Assembly: GCA_964411985.1 (NCBI GenBank)
Contig: CAYPNF010000029.1
Span: forward strand, 44,174 to 108,173
Source of the DNA: CAYPNF01 sp964411985
GTDB lineage: Bacteria > Verrucomicrobiota > Verrucomicrobiia > Limisphaerales > J093
Length of the DNA: 64,000 bases
Direction of reading: 5' to 3'
Shown: positions 41,003 to 50,149 of the stretch, piece by piece
How the letters are laid out: each line of letters starts with the position of its first letter
Position numbering within the stretch: position 1 is the first letter of the stretch
Made by a program: the position numbers and the translations under genes
Notes under the pieces: generated by a model
What the model saw: the letters and a program-made list of their open reading frames with translations, nothing else
Databases searched by the model: none
What the model was told of the DNA's origin: nothing

Positions 41003-42649
41003 CTATGGCGCAAGACACCAAGCTATACTGTCCCCCAACAAGGCCCGAAAGGGAGCACTCACGAAGTCATCTTGGTTCCCCAGGGAGGTATAGAAAACCT
41101 TGCTCTTCCCTGCATGATAGGTCCAGGCGACCGGTTCCACTTTGCCCTCCCCGGCCACCTGCCCGGTCAGAAGCACGCGTGCCCCAGACTGTAGCTTCTC
41201 ATACTTGTAAAGATGGGAGGTCGATTCAAAACCTTCTAAAGGAATCCTTGCTAGAAGGGGGTCCTGTTTCGTTTCGGGAAGAAACCGAACGGTGGTACGC
41301 CGGCCGGTATCGCGGGAGTTGCCGTAGTGCCCGAGATACTTGGCTCCGAGCACCTCGACGTCGAAATCAGGCCAAGCCAAAGCGTTGGAGTCCGCCTCCT
41401 TGAGGCACCAGGCGTGGCTGGCAGTGCGAATCCCAACCAGAGGCCGCCCACCTTGGAGATGTTGCCGCACCACCTGCATCTGGGCGGGCGGAAGAAGCCG
41501 CCGGCGCACGCTCACAAAGAGAAGATCGATTCTAGCTTCCCTCAGCAGACCAGGGAAAGAGTTTGGATCCGCTGGATCTTCGAACACGTACGAACAGTGG
41601 TATCCTTTCGGCAAAAGCTCGCGGGTAGCAAAATCCGGCACTGACCAAGCCGTGTTGTATTCCGGTTCCGCAAGCATGAAGACGATTCGCGGCCGGGTGT
41701 CGGCCTGAAACCGGAAAGGCTCGATCCCCAGGAAATCCGCACTGGTCAGTGAAGGACAGTAATTGCGCTCAATGTGTGCAACCACGAGGTCATTGCCCGT
41801 GAAGTGGTTCACCCGAGGACGCTGCCGCGAGTTGTACATGGTATCGGTCAGATCTCGCATCAACGCCACATTGAACCCAAGCTGCACCAGACGGCGGATC
41901 GCGAAGGACCTTCCGAGCACGCACATATTGGCGTGAACGCCCATGATGATGACATTCTGGATTCCATGCGCGCGAAAGACGTTGTAGACCTGGTCACCGT
42001 TATCGCTGATCACATCGTCGGGACCGATGGTGAGGGCGGCATGCTGGCGCTTCCAGGCCTGCCCTTGTTTACACTGAGGCTGATCGTCACAACCCCCGTC
42101 CGAATCATCGATCGGAAGAGGACAATTCGTGGGAAGAGCCTTTAGTTGAGCAGGCTTGGGGGCTTGAGGTGCGTCCTTCGCGCGCTGCCGCTGAGGGGTT
42201 CCTTCGTAGAAAGACATGGTCTCGCTCGGCGCGTGAACGACCAGCACTCCGAGCTGCCTCGCAGCAGTCAGTACTTTCTCCATGTGGGGAGCCATTTCCC
42301 CCACTCTTGCAGTAGCTCCAGAGCACCAGTGTCGATCCCACATGTCACAGACAACGATTGCAGTCTGCTTGCCAGCCCATTGAACGGTTCGCTCGACAGC
42401 CCGGTATTCGTTCGTCCCAGCATCTTCAGGAAGCCTTGAGCGCAGGTGCAGCGTCAGGTTGCCAACCTGACCCGACCCAGGGGATGCAGTGGCCTCACGC
42501 GAGCGCTCGGCACCGACAGCCGCCCCGCCAATCAACAGACATCCCAGCAGACCCAGGCAGAATGCTCTTGCACCCTCCGATGAATTCCCTCGCGCACCCT
42601 CGCCGCTGGGGGTTACGCCCGATCCAGAGCTCAAGAAATCGCGGTACAT
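41003..42649 (-). CDS. Exported isochorismatase-like hydrolase fused to a ThuA-like domain
   Basis: 548 residues. Residues ~28-47 ('AFCLGLLGCLLIGGAAVGAE') are a signal peptide. Residues ~95-310 form a cysteine-hydrolase (isochorismatase) fold: 'TAIVVCDMWDRHWC' gives the catalytic Asp and 'GVHANMCVLGRSF' the catalytic Cys. From ~325 ('RIVFMLAEPEYNTA') a ThuA/trehalose-utilisation-like class-I-amidotransferase fold follows, ending 'FRALLGDSIAWCLAP'. The two domains together suggest amide or ester hydrolysis on a sugar derivative in the periplasm. The gene overlaps the upstream kinase by 19 bases. Confidence 0.75.
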   Translation of the reverse strand: MYRDFLSSGSGVTPSGEGARGNSSEGARAFCLGLLGCLLIGGAAVGAERSREATASPGSGQVGNLTLHLRSRLPEDAGTNEYRAVERTVQWAGKQTAIVVCDMWDRHWCSGATARVGEMAPHMEKVLTAARQLGVLVVHAPSETMSFYEGTPQRQRAKDAPQAPKPAQLKALPTNCPLPIDDSDGGCDDQPQCKQGQAWKRQHAALTIGPDDVISDNGDQVYNVFRAHGIQNVIIMGVHANMCVLGRSFAIRRLVQLGFNVALMRDLTDTMYNSRQRPRVNHFTGNDLVVAHIERNYCPSLTSADFLGIEPFRFQADTRPRIVFMLAEPEYNTAWSVPDFATRELLPKGYHCSYVFEDPADPNSFPGLLREARIDLLFVSVRRRLLPPAQMQVVRQHLQGGRPLVGIRTASHAWCLKEADSNALAWPDFDVEVLGAKYLGHYGNSRDTGRRTTVRFLPETKQDPLLARIPLEGFESTSHLYKYEKLQSGARVLLTGQVAGEGKVEPVAWTYHAGKSKVFYTSLGNQDDFVSAPFRALLGDSIAWCLAP

Positions 42650-43578
42650 TGTCGTGATAGCGTTTCGTCCACAATACGTTCAGGATTGGCTGCCAGAAAA
42701 CTCTGGATCTCTCCCCTGGAAACAAGACTTGTCCCCCCCTTCTTCCCAGCCACTAAGGCTCCCAGCGCACTCCCGATCCGGCAACTTTCGCCGAGGGAAT
42801 CCCCGCGCAGAAGCCCGTGCACAAACCCGGCCGTGAATGCATCGCCCGCGCCACAGGTGTCGGCTACTTCCACCCGAAAACCAGGCTCATAGTGGACCGG
42901 TCCGTTGCGCGAAGCAGCGATGGCCCCGCGGCTTCCCAGGGTCACCACGCAATGCTGCAAGCTCCAGTGCACCGGAGCCCACCGGACAAAATCATAGATG
43001 GAAATGGAGGAGTAACCCAACAATCGCCGAACCATGGGAACTTCCGCATCGTTCAACTTCAGCACATCAGCAGTCGCGATGGATTTGCTGAGAGTCTCGC
43101 GGCTGTAGCACTCTTTGCGCAGATTCACATCCAGAACTTTCAAAGCCCTGTCGCCCGCGTCGAGGACCGATCGCAGGGTCTGGCGCGAAACACCAGTCCG
43201 CTGCACCAGGATTCCGTAACAGATACAATCGACCTTTGCGGCCATCTCCAGGAGGGATGGCGTTGGCTCGATAGAGTCATAGGCCACGTTGGGAACGATG
43301 GTGAAGTCGGGACTTCCACTCGCATCGAGTTGGATAGGCACCGTGCCGGTAGGATGAGCTTCATCCCATTGCACCAACCGGAGATCCATGCCAAAAGCGG
43401 AAATCTGTTCTGCCGCCTTCTGCCCGAGGGGATCCTTGCCGAGACGGCTGGCGATCCAAGCCTCATCTCCAAGCATGTGGATGCGATAGGCAAAGTTCAG
43501 GGGGGCACCACCCAGAACGGGACCGGAGGGTAGCAGATCCCAGAGAATCTCGCCAAAAGCCAAGACTTTCTTAGTCAT
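42631..43578 (-). CDS. PfkB-family sugar kinase (fructokinase-like)
   Basis: 315 residues from the ATG at 43578, which overlaps the GH95 stop as ATGA; the frame extends far upstream inside the GH95 gene but without sense. The start 'KVLAFGEILWDLLPSGPVLG' then 'GAPLNF' is the PfkB signature 1 region. 'DTCGAGDAFTAGFVHGLL' is signature 2 with the catalytic Asp in GAGD. The 'GEILWD' and 'GGAPLNFA' pattern is closest to bacterial fructokinases. In context it may phosphorylate the ketose formed from released fucose or another hexose. It is cytoplasmic. Confidence 0.9.
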   Translation of the reverse strand: MTKKVLAFGEILWDLLPSGPVLGGAPLNFAYRIHMLGDEAWIASRLGKDPLGQKAAEQISAFGMDLRLVQWDEAHPTGTVPIQLDASGSPDFTIVPNVAYDSIEPTPSLLEMAAKVDCICYGILVQRTGVSRQTLRSVLDAGDRALKVLDVNLRKECYSRETLSKSIATADVLKLNDAEVPMVRRLLGYSSISIYDFVRWAPVHWSLQHCVVTLGSRGAIAASRNGPVHYEPGFRVEVADTCGAGDAFTAGFVHGLLRGDSLGESCRIGSALGALVAGKKGGTSLVSRGEIQSFLAANPERIVDETLSRQCTAIS

Positions 43579-46043
43579 AATCCAGGCTCGGCCGCACCCG
43601 CACGAGTGACATGGACCCGGTATTGGGCACCAGGACGCGTAGGGAAGAGTAGCGTACCATCCTCGAAACGCGTCACCTGCTCCGATGCCACTCCCCTGAT
43701 CGAAACCGGAGCTCCGACTCGGAGACGGCATAGATTGCCACTCAAAGAGCGGATGCGCGCACCCGTAAGACGCCCCGCCTTCCACTCCATGCTCACCTCG
43801 AAAGCACCCCGCGCACGAAGACCGCTCACAGATCCATTCGCCCACGCAGAAGGAAGCGCTGGCAGCAACTCGATTTCACCCGCGTGGCTTTGAAGCAGCA
43901 TCTCGCCTATCCCAGCGGCACCTCCAAAGTTGCCGTCGATCTGGAAAGGCGGATGGGCGCAGAACAAATTGGCGTAGACTCCTCCGCCCCCGTCATATCG
44001 GAATCCCTCCACCTGGACGGGTGCGAGGAGTTTCTTGAGCAGGACCAAGGCATGGTCACCATCGTGCAATCGCGACCAGAAATTGAGTTTCCAAGCCATT
44101 GACCATCCAGTTCCATCGTCGCCGCGTCCCACAATGGCTTTTCGGGCGGCCTCCAGGAGCTCCGGTTGATGTCGGGTGATCTGCCTGCCCGGGTGCAGCG
44201 CGAAAAGGTGCGAAACGTGTCGGTGGTGAGGCTCAGCCTCGCCAAACTCAGACGCCCATTCCATCAGTCGCCCATCTTTTCCCACCTGCGGTGGCAACAA
44301 GCGTTGCCGGGCGCGACTCACGCGCTGAACCAGCTCATCCTCCTCGCCTAAGATGCGAGCCCCTTCCTTCAGGTTCGTGAACAAATCCCAGATAATCTGC
44401 TGCTCCATGGCTGGTCCCATGCTCAACTGCGCGCGCTGACCATTAGCAGCGATGAACGTGTTTTCCGGCGAATTGGCGGGACCCGAAACCAGCATCCCGG
44501 TCTTGGGGTCCTCGACTAACCAGTCCAGGTAGAACTCAGCCGACTCACGTAGCACCGGCATGGCGCGCCGCAGAAAGGCTTTATCCCCGGTGAATTGATA
44601 CTGCTCCCAGAAATGCTGGCACAGCCAAGCGCCCGCTGCGGGAAACAGCCCCCACCCCGGGTGCTCGCCCGGCGAGGTGTACCCCCAGGGATTGGAAATC
44701 GTGTGGACCGTCCATCCCCGGGCACCGTAGTGAATTCGAGCGGTCTTCCTACCCGGACCACGCAGCATGTCGATGAACTGAAGAAAGGGTTCCTGGCATT
44801 CGATCAGGTTCCCCACCCCGGCGGGCCAGTAGTTCATCTGGTCGTTGATGTTGTGGTGGTAGTCGCAGTTCCACGGAGTCTGAATGCCGTCCGCCCAAAC
44901 GCCCTGCAGGTTGGCAGGAAGATCTCCTGGCCGCGAGCTGCAGATCAGCAAGTATCGACCATACTGGAAATAGAGAGCAGCCAAGGCCGGGTCCTCTCCT
45001 CCGGTGGCCAACGCTTTGAGACGCTCGTCTGTGGGGAGCAAGGAGGCTGTGGTCTCGGGAAGATCGAGCTGAACGCGGCGGAAGAGGGCCTGATGGTCCT
45101 TGCGTTGATCGCTTCGCAACCGGTCCAAAGAGAGCCGGGAAGCCGACATCAGCTGGTCCAGGGTGGTTTTCTCCGGATCGCCCCCGCGATAGAGGGGAGG
45201 CTCGAGGCGATAGTCCGTAGCGGCGGAGATAAGAAGCATCGCGGAGTCAGCCGCCTTCACCACTAACTGGTCTTGCTCAGCCCGGACCACTCCTCCTTTG
45301 GCCAGGATCCGCAGGCGGGCGCTGAACTTCATTCCCCCACCGCCACGCCCATTGAGCATCTGGCCCGACATGTGCAACTGGTCGCTGCCTAACGCACGGG
45401 TCGTGGCAAACTCGGAGCGAGTGAGCTTGGCAGTAAAACTCAGGCTCCCACCTTTCCCAGCCTTCAGTGACAAGACGATGACCTGGTGCGGATGGCTCAC
45501 GAAACACTCCCGCACAACCGGCATCCCGGCCACCTCAAAAGACACCTGGGTGGACGCAGTATCCAGATTGAGTTCGCGCTGATAGCCCTGTGCATCTTCC
45601 GGTTGCTCGAAGGTGAGCTTCAAGTCTCCCAAGGTTTGATAACAACCGAATGGAACCTTCGCCCCGTTGCCGGACCCAGAACCGGCTCCCTTGGGAACCA
45701 GGCTTGAGACGGCCAGCTTTTCCGCCTCGGCATAGTTTCCTGCCCAGAGCAGGCGTCGGATTTCCGGTAGTGCCTTGAGCGACTCCGGATTGTCAGCATC
45801 CTGCGGACTCCCCGACCAGAGGCTGTCTTCGTTCAACTGAATGCGCTCCTCGCGGATGCCGCCAAAAACCATCGCCCCCAACCGCCCGTTCCCAATCGGC
45901 AGAGCCTCAGTCCACTTTTTGGCAGGTTGCTTGTACCAGAGGCGGGTCGAAGTGGGGTCCGGGGCAGGAGCCGCCAGTAAGGCACAGTTGAGGAAGAGCA
46001 GCGCCCCGAGGAGACGCCCGGCCAATTGCATGTGAGTCTGCAT
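43575..46043 (-). CDS. Secreted GH95 alpha-L-fucosidase
   Basis: 822 residues from the ATG at 46043; ATGs at 46070 and 46031 are possible. The signal peptide is 'LAGRLLGALLFLNCALLAAP'. The N-terminal beta-sandwich begins 'LWYKQPAKKWTEALPIGNGR' then 'LGAMVFGG', diagnostic of GH95. The barrel has 'WNCDYHHNINDQMNYWPAG' (Asn catalytic pair), 'SGPANSPENTF' (acid Glu) and 'QIDGNFGGAAGIGEMLLQSH' (Asp). GH95 enzymes invert and remove alpha-1,2-linked fucose, or galactose in some members. It starts an operon of GH95, kinase, isochorismatase-ThuA and transporter with overlapping or touching ends. Confidence 0.93.
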   Translation of the reverse strand: MQTHMQLAGRLLGALLFLNCALLAAPAPDPTSTRLWYKQPAKKWTEALPIGNGRLGAMVFGGIREERIQLNEDSLWSGSPQDADNPESLKALPEIRRLLWAGNYAEAEKLAVSSLVPKGAGSGSGNGAKVPFGCYQTLGDLKLTFEQPEDAQGYQRELNLDTASTQVSFEVAGMPVVRECFVSHPHQVIVLSLKAGKGGSLSFTAKLTRSEFATTRALGSDQLHMSGQMLNGRGGGGMKFSARLRILAKGGVVRAEQDQLVVKAADSAMLLISAATDYRLEPPLYRGGDPEKTTLDQLMSASRLSLDRLRSDQRKDHQALFRRVQLDLPETTASLLPTDERLKALATGGEDPALAALYFQYGRYLLICSSRPGDLPANLQGVWADGIQTPWNCDYHHNINDQMNYWPAGVGNLIECQEPFLQFIDMLRGPGRKTARIHYGARGWTVHTISNPWGYTSPGEHPGWGLFPAAGAWLCQHFWEQYQFTGDKAFLRRAMPVLRESAEFYLDWLVEDPKTGMLVSGPANSPENTFIAANGQRAQLSMGPAMEQQIIWDLFTNLKEGARILGEEDELVQRVSRARQRLLPPQVGKDGRLMEWASEFGEAEPHHRHVSHLFALHPGRQITRHQPELLEAARKAIVGRGDDGTGWSMAWKLNFWSRLHDGDHALVLLKKLLAPVQVEGFRYDGGGGVYANLFCAHPPFQIDGNFGGAAGIGEMLLQSHAGEIELLPALPSAWANGSVSGLRARGAFEVSMEWKAGRLTGARIRSLSGNLCRLRVGAPVSIRGVASEQVTRFEDGTLLFPTRPGAQYRVHVTRAGAAEPGL

Positions 46044-46166
46044 AGCGATTAAGACATTCCGATTCTTCATCCTGCGTGCCCGCCTGCTCCGGAGGAGCCA
46101 AAACGGCGCAGATTCCAAAGCCAAGGCCAGTATAGAACTCGCGTTCAGGCGTTGGCCAACCACAGG

Positions 46167-48341
46167 CTAGCTGCCCAGCAACATTTCCGGTCGATTCTTA
46201 TCATCCCCCACCTTGAATCTCGGGAACGCTTTCAGAGAAAAGGTGATCGCCACAGTGACGTCATCCTGCCCCTCGCGGCTGTCCCGAAGGCGGAGAGTAA
46301 GAGCTCCCGTCCAGCTCCGGAAATCCCGGTAGATGCTGTAATACTGCTCTTCCATCCGGCCGTCCTCGGAATCAAAATGGTGCGTCAAACGGGCACCCCA
46401 GTTTTCGTTCAACCGGAAGTAAAGGCTGCTGAGGATCAGGTTATTCCCAGGGAAACCAGGCTCTTCTCGCAGATACCGATGGCCAATCTTCCAGTTCCAA
46501 ACGGAGTTCGGCTCCAAGGTGACGGTATGATTCGCCATTCGCCAGATCCCCGTATTCAGATCGTAGCGGAGTTCCGAGTTGAAGGTGACCCATGACTGAG
46601 GCCGGAAATCGAGGTCAGAGTAAAGATCGGAGTAGGTCTCCTGGTCTTCGCGCGGTTTCACCCTCCAATCGGTATAGACGGCCCAATTGAGGAGATTATC
46701 CACCTCGCCTTTTCGCTTGGTTTGCAGCTTATTCCTAAGCCCAAAACGGAAAGTGTTCTGAGAATCAACCGAGTCGATGGAGTTGTAATCGGGGAAGTCG
46801 AGTGGCAGCAGCCTCAGGCTGCGCAGTTCAGAGTCGAATTGAGGCAGATCCGGCGGACGTTCGTTGGGTTCGGGCACGTACACGTAGTTGATGGAAGGCT
46901 CCACGATGTGTCGTAGGCCTTCCACTTGGAAGAACTGATTCCTGGCCCCCTTCCAAACTCTCGAGGCCTTGGTGCTCACCTCGGCCCCGGTATTGAAAAC
47001 CCATCGCTCCTGCTCCTGGAGGTCGAGCTCACCGCCCTCAGTCTCGCCGTAGTAAGTGAACCGCCCACCCACCCGAGGGGTGAAGTTGAGGCAACCGAAG
47101 TAATTCTGTGGAAGAAGGAGTTGGTGAAAGCTGTCACCACGCAAGGCGGCGTAATTGGTGCCGGAATGATCCGCTGTCCGCATCCGAAAATAGCCAATCG
47201 AGTTGTCCCCTTCGTAATAAAAAGGAGATACACCCAGTTGCTGACGGACAGCAGTCAACTTGGCATCCGGCAAACGCTCCACGGTCTGAAAGAAATCGTT
47301 GAACTGTGGTTGCGCGAGGAAGTTGAGGTCGAAATTCGGCCAGAGCTGCTCCACTTCCAGGAAGGACTTAGGCTGAGGGTCAGCCCGGTATTCCTCCTCG
47401 AAGAAATCGTGGGCCATGAAGGCGTCGCTCTGTTTATCCGCCACGATTTTGGCGGTCAGGTTGGTGTGGATGAACGCCGTGTGGGCAAAGGTGATGCGGT
47501 AACGGTCGTCTTCGATCGGCTTGCCCGTGTTGGGGTCGGACCCCGGTTCTTCATCATGGGTGTAATAGGTCTTCAACTCACCCGTGCCTGCTTTTCCGAG
47601 ATCGTAACGGAAGTCAGGTCCAACGCCCGCGCCGCGCTTGACGCGGTAGTCCATGTGCACCGATCCATCCAGATTCGTGCTCCCGTACCAGTTGTACGTG
47701 GTGAGTAAATAGGGGCCAAAGAGGCTGCGGTAGCCAGGAACGAAGACAAAATTGTTGGGATGACGCGTTAACTGGCGGCGGTACTTCGGCAGGTACATCA
47801 CCGGCACTTTCCCCAAATACAGCGTCGCTTTTTCAGCCTCAATGTACTTCCCCGGCACGATCTTGAGACTCTTCGCCTCGACGCGATAGGAAGGATTCTC
47901 CACATCGTCGGTGGTGAGAAAGCCCGACGACGCGGAGTAAACCTGGTTGGTAAGGTCGAGCGAAAGCCCTTTGCCACCGGCAAAGAAAGGGTACAGGCCA
48001 GTCCGAAAGGCCTCTGTCTTGATCTCCTTGGTGTTGAGATTGTAGCTGAGGGAGTCACCAGTCCAGAGTTCGGCTCCCTGTCGCAGACGTACGTTGCCTT
48101 CCGCCTTCAGATTTCCAGTCTTGCGGTCCACCTCCACGCTGCGAGCGCGCAACTCGGCATCTCCATAAACGACTAAAATCCCGTCCGGGCTGGTGGCGAG
48201 GCCGGAGGACTCGTCGAAATCAAACACGCCGTCCGGGCTGAGGGACCGTACCTCCAAGGCAGGGGCGTCCTCGCCAGCGCTGCCAGGAAGGGTACCTAAC
48301 CCCAATACGAGTCCACAGATGGCCCGACCGAGTTTGCTCAT
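46167..48341 (-). CDS. lptD: LPS-assembly outer-membrane protein LptD
   Basis: 724 residues from the ATG at 48341 ('MSKLGRAICGLVLGLGTLPG', signal peptide). An OstA/LptA-like jelly roll follows ('ILVVYGDAELRARSVEVDRK', 'LKAEGNVRLRQGAELWTGDS', 'EAEKATLYLGKVPVMYLPKY'). The C-terminal ~500 residues form a large beta-barrel with alternating pattern and the typical 'ENWGARLTHHFDSEDGRMEE' and 'DVTVAITFSLKAFP' strands. It inserts LPS into the outer leaflet with LptE. This confirms a Gram-negative envelope. It is divergent from hemB over 103 bases. Confidence 0.9.
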   Translation of the reverse strand: MSKLGRAICGLVLGLGTLPGSAGEDAPALEVRSLSPDGVFDFDESSGLATSPDGILVVYGDAELRARSVEVDRKTGNLKAEGNVRLRQGAELWTGDSLSYNLNTKEIKTEAFRTGLYPFFAGGKGLSLDLTNQVYSASSGFLTTDDVENPSYRVEAKSLKIVPGKYIEAEKATLYLGKVPVMYLPKYRRQLTRHPNNFVFVPGYRSLFGPYLLTTYNWYGSTNLDGSVHMDYRVKRGAGVGPDFRYDLGKAGTGELKTYYTHDEEPGSDPNTGKPIEDDRYRITFAHTAFIHTNLTAKIVADKQSDAFMAHDFFEEEYRADPQPKSFLEVEQLWPNFDLNFLAQPQFNDFFQTVERLPDAKLTAVRQQLGVSPFYYEGDNSIGYFRMRTADHSGTNYAALRGDSFHQLLLPQNYFGCLNFTPRVGGRFTYYGETEGGELDLQEQERWVFNTGAEVSTKASRVWKGARNQFFQVEGLRHIVEPSINYVYVPEPNERPPDLPQFDSELRSLRLLPLDFPDYNSIDSVDSQNTFRFGLRNKLQTKRKGEVDNLLNWAVYTDWRVKPREDQETYSDLYSDLDFRPQSWVTFNSELRYDLNTGIWRMANHTVTLEPNSVWNWKIGHRYLREEPGFPGNNLILSSLYFRLNENWGARLTHHFDSEDGRMEEQYYSIYRDFRSWTGALTLRLRDSREGQDDVTVAITFSLKAFPRFKVGDDKNRPEMLLGS

Positions 48342-48444
48342 GCGCAATGACGCTAACCAAAAGGGCTTGCATGTGCCAAGCTGATTTCCTGGGAGATCGA
48401 CCCTCCCGCTCGACATCTCGGCTCAAACGATCTAGGCTACACCC
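48342..48444. promoter_or_regulatory. Divergent promoter region of lptD and hemB
   Basis: 103 bases between two start codons on opposite strands must hold both promoters. I could not assign clear -35/-10 boxes. Confidence 0.4.
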
Positions 48445-49452
48445 ATGAAGAATGTCGCCAGTGCCTCTTTTCCAACGCTACGTCCCCGCCGTCTGCGAAG
48501 CCTCCCTGCGCTGCGCAAAATGGTCCGGGAAACGAGGCTGAGTGCCGACGGGCTTGTCCTTCCTCTATTCGCGCGGCCCGGAAAGAAACTTCGAAATCCG
48601 GTGGGCTCCATGCCGGGTGTCTTTCAGCTGTCCCCGGACGAGGTCCTGGTTGAGGCCGAGAAGGCCTTTTCGGCCGGCGTGCCGGCCGTCCTGCTTTTTG
48701 GGATCCCGGATCAGAAAGACGCCAAGGCATCCGGCGCCTATGCGCGCAAGGGGATCGTTCAGGAGACAGTCAGGTTGCTCAAACGAAACCTGCCTGACCT
48801 GCTCGTGATCACCGACGTCTGCCTTTGTGAGTACATGAGTCATGGCCACTGCGGCCTCGTTTCCCAATCCCCCAAAGGCGCGCGCATTCTGAACGATCCC
48901 ACGCTGGCGCTCCTGGCAAAATCAGCCGTCAGCCACGTCGAGGCAGGGGCCGATATCGTGGCGCCCAGCGACATGATGGACGGCCGGGTTGCAGCCATTC
49001 GCGCCGCGCTGGATCGGAAGGGATTCCTGGACACCCCCATCCTGTCCTATGCCGCCAAGTTCGCGTCGGCTTTTTATGGTCCCTTCCGCGACGCGGCGGA
49101 ATCAGCGCCAAAATTCGGAGACCGCCGGACCTACCAAATGGATGCCGCCAATGCAGAGGAGGCCTTGCGGGAAGTCGCCTTGGATATTCAGGAAGGAGCA
49201 GACATGGTCATGGTGAAGCCCGCTTTGGCCTACTTGGACATCCTTTACCGGGTGAAGCAGACTTTCGGCTATCCGACTGCTGCTTACGCCGTAAGCGGTG
49301 AGTATTCCATGATCAAGGCCGCAGCCGCCAAGGGATGGGTGGACGAGAAAGCCGTAACGCTGGAGTCGTTGCTTGCGCTTCGCCGCGCCGGAGCGGATAT
49401 CCTCATTACCTACGCGGCCGTCGACGTGGCACGGTGGCTAAAGGAGGGCTGA
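48445..49452 (+). CDS. hemB: Porphobilinogen synthase (delta-aminolevulinate dehydratase)
   Basis: 335 residues. It condenses two 5-aminolevulinate molecules to porphobilinogen in haem synthesis. 'DVCLCEYMSHGHCG' supplies Asp124 and zinc ligands Cys126, Cys128 and Cys136, so this is the zinc-type enzyme. The Schiff-base lysines are Lys205 ('SYAAKFASAFYGPFR') and Lys258 ('MVMVKPALAYLD'). The C-terminal 'AYAVSGEYSMIKAAA' is standard. No other haem gene is adjacent. It converges with the FHA gene. Confidence 0.97.
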   Translation: MKNVASASFPTLRPRRLRSLPALRKMVRETRLSADGLVLPLFARPGKKLRNPVGSMPGVFQLSPDEVLVEAEKAFSAGVPAVLLFGIPDQKDAKASGAYARKGIVQETVRLLKRNLPDLLVITDVCLCEYMSHGHCGLVSQSPKGARILNDPTLALLAKSAVSHVEAGADIVAPSDMMDGRVAAIRAALDRKGFLDTPILSYAAKFASAFYGPFRDAAESAPKFGDRRTYQMDAANAEEALREVALDIQEGADMVMVKPALAYLDILYRVKQTFGYPTAAYAVSGEYSMIKAAAAKGWVDEKAVTLESLLALRRAGADILITYAAVDVARWLKEG

Positions 49453-49531
49453 TCTCCGTTGCCAAAACCGCAGTTGAAGGGCACCGAGGGACGCACCAAA
49501 AACGAGCACAACCTCCCGAACACGGTTGCGA

Positions 49532-50062
49532 TCAGTTCAGCTGGCTGATGGCGTAACCAATCAGGGCGATAATGAGGAGGAGCAGGAGCAGACCACCCCA
49601 GAGAAACCACTTGTTGGCGCTGTTGCTCTTCTTGGCAAAAGGCGAGCCCACAGCTTTATCGTGGTGCTCCAACTCGTTCATCTTGACCCCTGCAGTCTGG
49701 GCAACCTGAGTGGCCTGCTGCTTCTTGGGGGCAGCGGCCGGAGGCGCGGAAGGAGCGGCAGCCGGGGCTGGCTGGGTCCCGTCGTCGAACCGCAACTCAA
49801 CCTTGCCGAGTCGAAGGGTCTGCCCTGCCTTCAGGGTGCCTTCCTTGATCTGATCCCCGTTAATGAAGGTGCCATTCGTGGAACCAAGATCCTTAATCTG
49901 CACCTCAGAACCCTTCACCAGCAACTCACAGTGATGGCTGGAGACAGAGGGCTCAACCACTTGGATATTATTGTCTTCCACCCGACCTACGGTAATCCGA
50001 TCACCCTTCAGTTCATAAACGGTGCCGGCTAACCCTTCTGTGAGCACAACAAGCTTGGCCAT
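49532..50062 (-). CDS. FHA-domain protein with C-terminal membrane anchor
   Basis: 176 residues. The FHA domain is at ~1-92: Gly-Arg in 'ITVGRVEDN', 'PSVSSHHCEL' and 'LGSTNGTFINGD' are the phosphothreonine-binding loops. A Pro/Ala-rich linker follows, then one membrane helix at the end ('WFLWGGLLLLLLIIALIGYA'), so the domain faces the cytoplasm. It probably recruits a Thr-phosphorylated partner to the membrane. No Ser/Thr kinase is nearby. It lies 87 bases downstream of carA on the same strand. Confidence 0.9.
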   Translation of the reverse strand: MAKLVVLTEGLAGTVYELKGDRITVGRVEDNNIQVVEPSVSSHHCELLVKGSEVQIKDLGSTNGTFINGDQIKEGTLKAGQTLRLGKVELRFDDGTQPAPAAAPSAPPAAAPKKQQATQVAQTAGVKMNELEHHDKAVGSPFAKKSNSANKWFLWGGLLLLLLIIALIGYAISQLN

Positions 50063-50149
50063 AGGTCGCTCTTTTGAAACAAAGTATTGTTACAAGGCAC
50101 TACAAGTCAATTGGTTTCTCCTGCGAAGCCGGTTTTTACCGTTCGCTGG

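Noticed and set aside
42631..43845. 404-codon form of the sugar kinase
   Set aside because: The first 89 codons lie inside the GH95 gene; the PfkB motif starts at 43578, at an ATGA overlap.
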